Shown: positions 58,417-64,000 of the stretch, one piece after another
Numbering within the stretch: the first letter of the stretch is position 1
Layout: each line of letters starts with the position of its first letter
DNA from: Meiothermus sp. CFH 77666
GTDB lineage: Bacteria; Deinococcota; Deinococci; Deinococcales; Thermaceae
DNA length: 64,000 nucleotides
Assembly (NCBI RefSeq): GCF_017497985.1
Contig: NZ_JAGDFV010000011.1
Coordinates: forward strand, 1-64,000
Direction of reading: 5' to 3'
Position numbers and translations under genes: made by a program
The notes under the pieces: generated by a model
What the model saw: the letters and a program-made list of their open reading frames with translations, nothing else
What the model was told of the DNA's origin: nothing
Databases searched by the model: none

Positions 58417-58538
58417 ACCCCCGATCCCTATCTCACCGCTAAACAGCATGCAAAGTGTCCAGGTGAAGATGCCATAACCCCTATTCCCCGTCTCATCATT
58501 CCAATGGTTTACAAAGTGTTCAGGCAAAGATGGTATTA
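58417..58538. repeat. Imperfect ~61-bp tandem duplication
   Basis: Two head-to-tail units of about 61 bp with recognisable cores CAAAGTGTCCAGG (58451) and CAAAGTGTTCAGG (58512). They fill most of the gap between the hydratase start and the cupin stop. No coding content. Confidence 0.6.
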
Positions 58539-58868
58539 CTTGAGCCGCTCTGCTGGAAACCGCTCGTTTTCCCAGACGTCAATAAAGGCGGTACCTGCGG
58601 CCAGCCTGGCGCTGTGGGGCACGCCACCGGGAATGTGGTAATAATCGCCTTTGCGAAAGACCTTTCGCTCGCCGCCAATGAGGAACTCTACCTCACCCTC
58701 CAGCACCACGCCCCACTGTCCGTCGTGGGCGTGCTCGGGGACATAGGTTTCCTCCTGCACCTGGGCAAACCCCACCTGCCCCTTGTGCCCCGAGAGCACC
58801 GCCATATCCATACCAGGCCAGATTTCCACCTGTTTGAAGGCTTTGAACCACTCTGGAAAGACGCTCAT
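58536..58868 (-). CDS. Cupin-domain protein
   Basis: 110 residues, single cupin barrel: EHAHDGQWGVVLEGEVEFLIGGERK (motif 1 with metal His/Glu pattern) and DYYHIPGGVPHSARLAAG (motif 2 with His). Probably a small metal-binding or sugar/ligand-binding protein; function not assignable. GAGGT precedes ATG 58868. Confidence 0.85.
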   Translation of the reverse strand: MSVFPEWFKAFKQVEIWPGMDMAVLSGHKGQVGFAQVQEETYVPEHAHDGQWGVVLEGEVEFLIGGERKVFRKGDYYHIPGGVPHSARLAAGTAFIDVWENERFPAERLK

Positions 58869-58994
58869 ATTTTTGACCTCGGTCTAAAGCTTATCGCTTA
58901 GGCCAAGCTCCCCACAACCGCCCGGTTTTGCTTTGGGCATCGGCTATCTGCTATTGGCTATCGGATGCAGGCATGTTAGCATTCTGTGCTAGTT

Positions 58995-60221
58995 ATGGCG
59001 CTGATTGTCCAGAAATATGGTGGAACCAGTGTGGGCGACCTCGAGCGCATCCACAAGGTAGCCCAGCGCATCCATCACTACCTCGAGAAGGGGCACCAAA
59101 TTGCGGTGGTGGTCTCGGCCATGGGCCGCATGACCGACGAGCTGATTGCCCTGGCCAAGCGGGTCAACAAACGCCCGCCCCAGCGGGAGCTGGACATGCT
59201 AACCACCATTGGCGAGCAGCAGTCGGTGGCGTTGCTCTCGATGCAACTCAACGCCATGGGCATCCCGGCGCGGGGGTTTACCCAGCACCAGATCGGCATT
59301 ACCACCGATGGGCGCTTTGGCGATGCCCGCATTCTGCGGGTGGAGCCCACCCTCATCCAGCAGTCGCTGGATAGAGGAGAGGTGGCGGTGGTGGCGGGCT
59401 TCATGGGCACTACCCCCGAGGGCGAACTCACCACTTTGGGGCGGGGCGGCTCCGACACCACGGCGGTTGCCCTGGCCGCCGCCCTGGGGGCTCAGGAGTG
59501 CGAGATTTTTACCGATACCGAAGGGGTCTACACCACCGACCCCCACGCCATTCCCGAGGCCCAGAAGCTCAGCAAAATCGGCTACGACCAGATGCTCGAG
59601 ATGGCCGCGTTGGGGGCGCGGGTGCTGCACCCTCGGGCGGTTTACTACGGCAAGCGATACGGGGTGAAAATCCACGTGCGCAGCAGTTTTTCCTATAACC
59701 CTGGCACCTTAGTGACGGAGGATGGTATGGAACTCGATCGCCCTGTGACGGGGGTGGCCCTCGACGACGAAATCGCCCAGATTGGCCTGGTAGGCATTCC
59801 TGACCGGCCCGGCATCGCAGCCCAGGTTTTTGAAGCGCTGGCCCGCAAAGGGGTGGCGGTAGACATGATTATTCAGGGGGTTCCCGGTCACGAGGCCAGC
59901 CGTACCCAGATGGCCTTCACGGTTAACCAGGACTTTGCCGAGGAGGCCATGGAGGCCCTCGAGCCCGTTCTGGCCGAAATTGGCGGCGAGGCCCAGCTCC
60001 GCCGCGACATCTGCAAAATCTCCATCGTGGGGGTGGCCCTGGCCTCCACCCCCGGTATTCCGGCCCGCATGTTCCAGGCGCTCTCGAGCGTGGGCGCCAA
60101 CATAGACATGATTGCCACCAGCGAGGTGCGGATTTCCGCCATTATTCCCTTGCAGTCGGCGGAGGCCGCCCTGCGGGCTGTGCACAGCGCTTTTGAGCTG
60201 GACAAGCCGGTAGTAGGCTAG
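58995..60221 (+). CDS. lysC: Aspartate kinase (alpha chain; beta from internal start)
   Basis: First step to Lys, Thr and Met. 408 residues from ATG 58995 (GTG 58986 in frame). Kinase domain: IVQKYGGTSVGD, GFMGTTPEGELTTLGRGGSDTTA, and FTDTEGVYTTDP; then two ACT domains (about 265-405) with QIGLVGIPDRPGIAAQVF and the regulatory GVALASTPGIPARMFQALS. As in Thermus, a separate beta subunit probably starts inside the gene (see next entry). Confidence 0.95.
   Translation: MALIVQKYGGTSVGDLERIHKVAQRIHHYLEKGHQIAVVVSAMGRMTDELIALAKRVNKRPPQRELDMLTTIGEQQSVALLSMQLNAMGIPARGFTQHQIGITTDGRFGDARILRVEPTLIQQSLDRGEVAVVAGFMGTTPEGELTTLGRGGSDTTAVALAAALGAQECEIFTDTEGVYTTDPHAIPEAQKLSKIGYDQMLEMAALGARVLHPRAVYYGKRYGVKIHVRSSFSYNPGTLVTEDGMELDRPVTGVALDDEIAQIGLVGIPDRPGIAAQVFEALARKGVAVDMIIQGVPGHEASRTQMAFTVNQDFAEEAMEALEPVLAEIGGEAQLRRDICKISIVGVALASTPGIPARMFQALSSVGANIDMIATSEVRISAIIPLQSAEAALRAVHSAFELDKPVVG
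59727..60221 (+). CDS. Aspartate kinase beta subunit from an internal start
   Basis: ATG 59727, in frame with lysC at residue 245, is preceded by GGAGG about 5 nt upstream, giving a 164-residue ACT-domain protein (MELDRPVTGVALDDEIAQIG). Thermus aspartokinase is known to be an alpha2beta2 enzyme with a ~160-residue beta made this way, so the same is expected here. Confidence 0.75.
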   Translation: MELDRPVTGVALDDEIAQIGLVGIPDRPGIAAQVFEALARKGVAVDMIIQGVPGHEASRTQMAFTVNQDFAEEAMEALEPVLAEIGGEAQLRRDICKISIVGVALASTPGIPARMFQALSSVGANIDMIATSEVRISAIIPLQSAEAALRAVHSAFELDKPVVG

Positions 60222-60253
60222 CGAAGCCATCCCAGGGCGCAGCAAGGAGCCGT

Positions 60254-60769
60254 ATGAGCGAATCCCAAGGCTATTCGGGCAAGCAGTACCTGACCTGGCA
60301 GGACATCACCAACCTGGTTTCCAGGCTGCTGGGCCAGGTCAACCCCAACGACTTCGACTGCATTCTGGCCGTCACCCGGGGCGGCATGATTCCGGCCTGC
60401 CTGGTTTCCGAGGCCACCGACCAGCGCAACATCCTGACGGCGGCGGTGATGTTTTATACCGATGTGGGCGAGACCATCAAAGACCCGGTTTTTCTGCAGT
60501 TTCCCTCCGATAGCCTGCTTTACGGCAAGCGCATCCTGATAGTGGACGACGTCTGGGACTCGGGCAAAACGGCGGTGGCGGTGCGGGAGCGTATCAAAAT
60601 GGCGGGCGGTCAGCCACAGGTGGCGGTTTTGCACTACAAGCCCCGCAAAAGCCAGTTTCCGGGCGACGCCCCCGACTACTACGCCGCCGAGACCGATGCC
60701 TGGATTGTGTACCCCTGGGACCCGGCGCAGGGCTGGACGACCCTGGGACAGGGAGCCGGTCAGGCCTGA
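60254..60769 (+). CDS. Phosphoribosyltransferase-family protein
   Basis: 171 residues of the type I PRTase fold. PRPP loop RILIVDDVWDSGKTAVAVRE near residue 95 and an N-terminal DCILAVTRGGMIPACLVSEA segment like xanthine-guanine PRTases. Purine salvage is likely but the base is not proven. AAGGAG lies before ATG 60254. The MITE-like copy C starts at its stop codon. Confidence 0.85.
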   Translation: MSESQGYSGKQYLTWQDITNLVSRLLGQVNPNDFDCILAVTRGGMIPACLVSEATDQRNILTAAVMFYTDVGETIKDPVFLQFPSDSLLYGKRILIVDDVWDSGKTAVAVRERIKMAGGQPQVAVLHYKPRKSQFPGDAPDYYAAETDAWIVYPWDPAQGWTTLGQGAGQA

Positions 60770-60882
60770 TACCCAAATCTGCTCAAAAGTGACCCAAAAG
60801 CGATATACAAGTCCCTCGTACGCGCCCCCTGGCGCGGCAAGGGAGGGGCGCGTTTAGCGCCGCTCACGCGCAGAGTTGGTAT
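60769..60882 (+). repeat. MITE-like dispersed repeat, copy C
   Basis: Best-preserved ends: ATACC at 60769 and GGTAT at 60882. Its first base is the last base of the phosphoribosyltransferase stop codon, so insertion just spared the gene. Over 90% identical to copy A in the same orientation. Confidence 0.85.
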
Positions 60883-60928
60883 TGAGGATTGCCTGGGTAC
60901 AGATTTGCTTCAAACTAGCCAAAGATGA

Positions 60929-60951
60929 GGGCGCACAACCGTGCGCCCTTT
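60929..60951. terminator. Terminator between convergent PRTase and mdh genes
   Basis: GGGCGCAC/GTGCGCCC, 8-bp perfect stem with an AACC loop, followed by TTT on the plus strand; symmetric enough to serve both convergent genes. Confidence 0.75.
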
Positions 60952-60973
60952 GCATGTATCTGAAACTCGAGCC

Positions 60974-61963
<990 letters not shown>

Positions 61964-62092
61964 CGGTAAACTCCTTTCGGGGGCAGCGCCCCGCTTAACC
62001 GCTCACGATAATAACGCGCTTCAACTGAGAATAGCGAGGACGAAGCCTGGGGGTAGCTACACCAGCGCAAAAACCCGTGCGGCTCCTACCAC

Positions 62093-62122
62093 TAGACCCC
62101 AACAACGCTCTGGCCTTAGCAT
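62093..62122 (+). promoter_or_regulatory. Malic enzyme promoter, leaderless start
   Basis: TAGACC (62093-62098), 18 nt, TAGCAT (62117-62122). ATG 62130 starts 7 nt later, compatible with a leaderless transcript. Confidence 0.45.
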
Positions 62123-62129
62123 GGGCCGT

Positions 62130-63863
62130 ATGACGGTGAGTCGCTATTACGACGTCAAGCGAGATGAGCGTGGCAAGCGTTATCTGGAGCCTTTTGTCCA
62201 GGGCTCATTGCTCCTGGGGCTGCCCCTTCTGAACAAGGGAACCGCTTTTACCCACGAGGAGCGCAAAGCTTTGCGGCTCGAGGGTCTCCTGCCCCCCCAC
62301 GTGACCACCCTCGAGGAGCAAAAGCAGCGCAACTACCGCCGCTATCGCCTGATCGAAAACGACCTGGAAAAACACATCTTCCTGCGCAACCTGCAAGACC
62401 GCAACGAGGTGCTCTTTTTTGCCCTCTTTGCCGATCACATGAGCGAGATGCTGCCCATCCTCTACACCCCAACGGTGGGCGAGGCGGTCAAGCAGTTTTC
62501 CCATATTTACCGCTTCCCCAGGGGCTTTACGGCCTCTACTGACAACATCCACGAAATTGACGAGGCCCTGTCCAACGTCCCCCTCAATGATGTGCGCCTG
62601 GCGGTGGCCACCGATTCTTCGGCCATTCTGGGCATCGGCGACCAGGGGTTTGGCGGCATGGCCATCTCCATCGGCAAGCTGGCCATTTACACGGCGGCGG
62701 GCGGGCTGGGCCCCGACAAAGCCCTGCCGGTGGAGCTGGATGTGGGCACCAACCGGGCCGACCTGATCAACGACCCCCTCTACCTGGGGGTACGCCACCG
62801 GCGGCTTTCCGGCGACGAGTACTACGCCTTCATGGATCGCTTCGTGGAGGCTTTTCGCCGGCGTTACCCCAACGCGGTCATGCAGTGGGAGGACTTTGGC
62901 AAGGACACCGCTTTCACAGTACTCGAGCGCTACCGCAAGGTGCTTCCCTCCTTCAACGACGATATCCAGGGCACCGGCGCGGTCACCCTGGCCGGGGTTC
63001 TGTCGGCCTGCCGGATCAAGGGCCAGAACCTTTCCGATCAGCGCATCCTGGTTTATGGAGCCGGAGCCGGGGGTGCGGGGGTTGCGCAGGCCATTCTGGA
63101 TGGCCTTATGCGAGAGGGTTTGAGTGAGGCCGAGGCCAAGGAGCGCCTGTTCGTGCTCGACTCGAAGGGCTTGTTGCTCAGCAACCGGAGCATGGAGGAC
63201 TACAAGAAAAAGTTCGCCAAAGACCCGGCCCTGGTTCAGGGCTGGCAATTCGAGGGCGAGGCTCCCAACCTGTTCGAAACCATCGTTAATGCCAGAGTGA
63301 CGGTTTTGCTGGGCTTGTCGGGGCAGCCGGGTTCCTTCACCGAGCCTATCGTGCAGGCCATGCTGGCCCACACCGAGCATCCGGTTATTTTCCCGCTCTC
63401 CAACCCTACTAGTTCGTCGGAGGCCTTTCCGGAAGACATCCTGCGCTGGACCCAGGGCAAAGCCCTGGTGGCTGCCGGGAGCCCCTTTGCCCCGGTGGAA
63501 CTGGGGGGCCAAACCTACCCCATTGGGCAGGGTAACAATGCGTTTGTGTTCCCCGGTCTGGGCTTTGGTACGGTGCTGTCCAAGGCCAAAGAAGTTTCGG
63601 ATGATATGGTGCTGGAAGCGGCGTATGCCCTATACGACTACACCAGCAAGCACCACCCCGACCGTGTATACCCCCCTACTTCGGAGTTGCGGGAGGTAAG
63701 CCAGTACGTGGCCTCGAGGGTCATTCGCCAGGCCATGAAGGAGGGGCTCGCGCGCGAAGAGCGTCTAATGGGCCTCAATATGGAGGCCATTCAGGCCTAC
63801 GTGGCTGAGCGGTTCTGGCAGCCCAAGTATCTGCCCTACAAACTGGCTAAAAACGATTCCTAG
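62130..63863 (+). CDS. NAD-dependent malic enzyme
   Basis: Oxidative decarboxylation of malate to pyruvate. 577 residues from ATG 62130 (ATG 62121 adds three). Large malic-enzyme form: [60 protein letters not shown] (metal ligands), [20 protein letters not shown] (NAD loop) and [15 protein letters not shown]. Together with mdh 150 nt away it can link the TCA cycle to pyruvate. Confidence 0.95.
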   Translation: MTVSRYYDVKRDERGKRYLEPFVQGSLLLGLPLLNKGTAFTHEERKALRLEGLLPPHVTTLEEQKQRNYRRYRLIENDLEKHIFLRNLQDRNEVLFFALFADHMSEMLPILYTPTVGEAVKQFSHIYRFPRGFTASTDNIHEIDEALSNVPLNDVRLAVATDSSAILGIGDQGFGGMAISIGKLAIYTAAGGLGPDKALPVELDVGTNRADLINDPLYLGVRHRRLSGDEYYAFMDRFVEAFRRRYPNAVMQWEDFGKDTAFTVLERYRKVLPSFNDDIQGTGAVTLAGVLSACRIKGQNLSDQRILVYGAGAGGAGVAQAILDGLMREGLSEAEAKERLFVLDSKGLLLSNRSMEDYKKKFAKDPALVQGWQFEGEAPNLFETIVNARVTVLLGLSGQPGSFTEPIVQAMLAHTEHPVIFPLSNPTSSSEAFPEDILRWTQGKALVAAGSPFAPVELGGQTYPIGQGNNAFVFPGLGFGTVLSKAKEVSDDMVLEAAYALYDYTSKHHPDRVYPPTSELREVSQYVASRVIRQAMKEGLAREERLMGLNMEAIQAYVAERFWQPKYLPYKLAKNDS

Positions 63864-63950
63864 CCGGCGACCTGGACTGAAGGCAGTCTGCTCGACCCAT
63901 GGCGAGGGGCCGTTCTTACCGTGCTGTACGGGATAACCGAAATACATGAC

Positions 63951-63989
63951 AAAATTTGGTATAGATTTTCGTATACTTTATATGTCAAG
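63951..63989. promoter_or_regulatory. A/T-rich promoter-like sequence at the right edge
   Basis: Both strands carry promoter-like hexamers: plus TTGGTA, 17 nt, TATATG, and minus TTGACA with TATACC at 19 nt. It includes TTTGGTATA and GTATAC, related to the leu operator palindrome. The gene it serves is probably beyond 64000. Confidence 0.35.
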
Positions 63990-64000
63990 GGCTTTTAGCC

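Noticed and set aside
58896-58994. Leader peptide or attenuator before lysC
   Set aside because: No Lys/Thr/Met-rich short ORF with a terminator was found in the leader.
62205-63512. Long minus-strand ORF (435 codons) opposite malic enzyme
   Set aside because: Shadow frame; malic enzyme has full family motifs.
63765-63947. Short minus-strand ORF near the right-edge promoter
   Set aside because: Mostly antisense to the malic enzyme 3' end with no ribosome site; the minus promoter may serve nothing or a short antisense RNA, which cannot be shown.

Overview
This 64 kb window is chromosomal DNA from a G+C-rich thermophile of the Deinococcus-Thermus phylum. Genus Meiothermus or a close relative in the Thermaceae is the best guess. 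The reasons are a cbaDBA (ba3-type) cytochrome oxidase with its tiny subunit IIa, an M29 aminopeptidase T, an aspartokinase with an internal start for a second subunit, SpoVS in a non-sporulating gene set, and many genes whose start codon lies 6-8 nt after a -10 box (leaderless mRNAs). No phage, plasmid or CRISPR locus is present. Mobile DNA is limited to one truncated IS4-type transposase at the left edge, three copies of a ~112 bp MITE-like repeat, and one further inverted-repeat element.

Layout. 1-7.3 kb (minus strand) is branched-chain amino-acid synthesis: leu leader peptide/attenuator, leuC, a Uma2 protein, a small membrane protein, leuD, leuB, then an SDR and ilvD. 7.3-12.6 kb (plus) holds a phosphotransferase, miaB, an FAD oxidoreductase, thyA, folA and a second Uma2 gene. 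12.7-16 kb has an M-domain-less ClpC and a frameshifted third Uma2. 15.8-17.7 kb is a T-box-controlled glyQS. 17.9-24.9 kb (minus) carries a proline-rich protein-phoH-ybeY-dgkA-corC-cdd cluster and the floA/NfeD membrane pair. 25-26.4 kb has aroE-yigZ, followed by RNase J, pnp and rpsO (RNA decay). 31-35.3 kb has an MFS transporter and the ba3 oxidase operon. 35.5-38.8 kb has transketolase and a quinate-dehydrogenase-like gene.

38.8-44.3 kb holds a very unusual 1295-residue protein that joins a GH13 glycosidase to a histone-H1-like tail and a helix-hairpin-helix domain, plus the M29 aminopeptidase. 44.4-47.6 kb has an SRPBCC protein, a candidate Cys leader peptide, cysS and two tandem GNAT acetyltransferases. 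47.6-53.6 kb has a YugP-type metalloprotease, spoVS and gltB. 53.8-56.1 kb has two tandem stand-alone protoglobins, a HAD phosphatase and a zinc-ribbon protein. 56.1-64 kb has ruvA, two enoyl-CoA hydratases, a cupin, lysC, a phosphoribosyltransferase, mdh and malic enzyme.

The most interesting regulatory theme is control of amino-acid genes by three different RNA devices in one window. leuC has a classic leader-peptide attenuator whose 16-codon ORF (tandem CTA-CTA Leu codons) appears to be translated from a leaderless transcript. cysS is preceded by a leaderless 7-codon ORF ending in a Cys codon and then a terminator. glyQS has a T-box. gltB has a strong promoter followed at once by an 11-bp perfect hairpin. 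All coordinates and motifs were read by eye; identities rest on recognised motifs, not on database searches.
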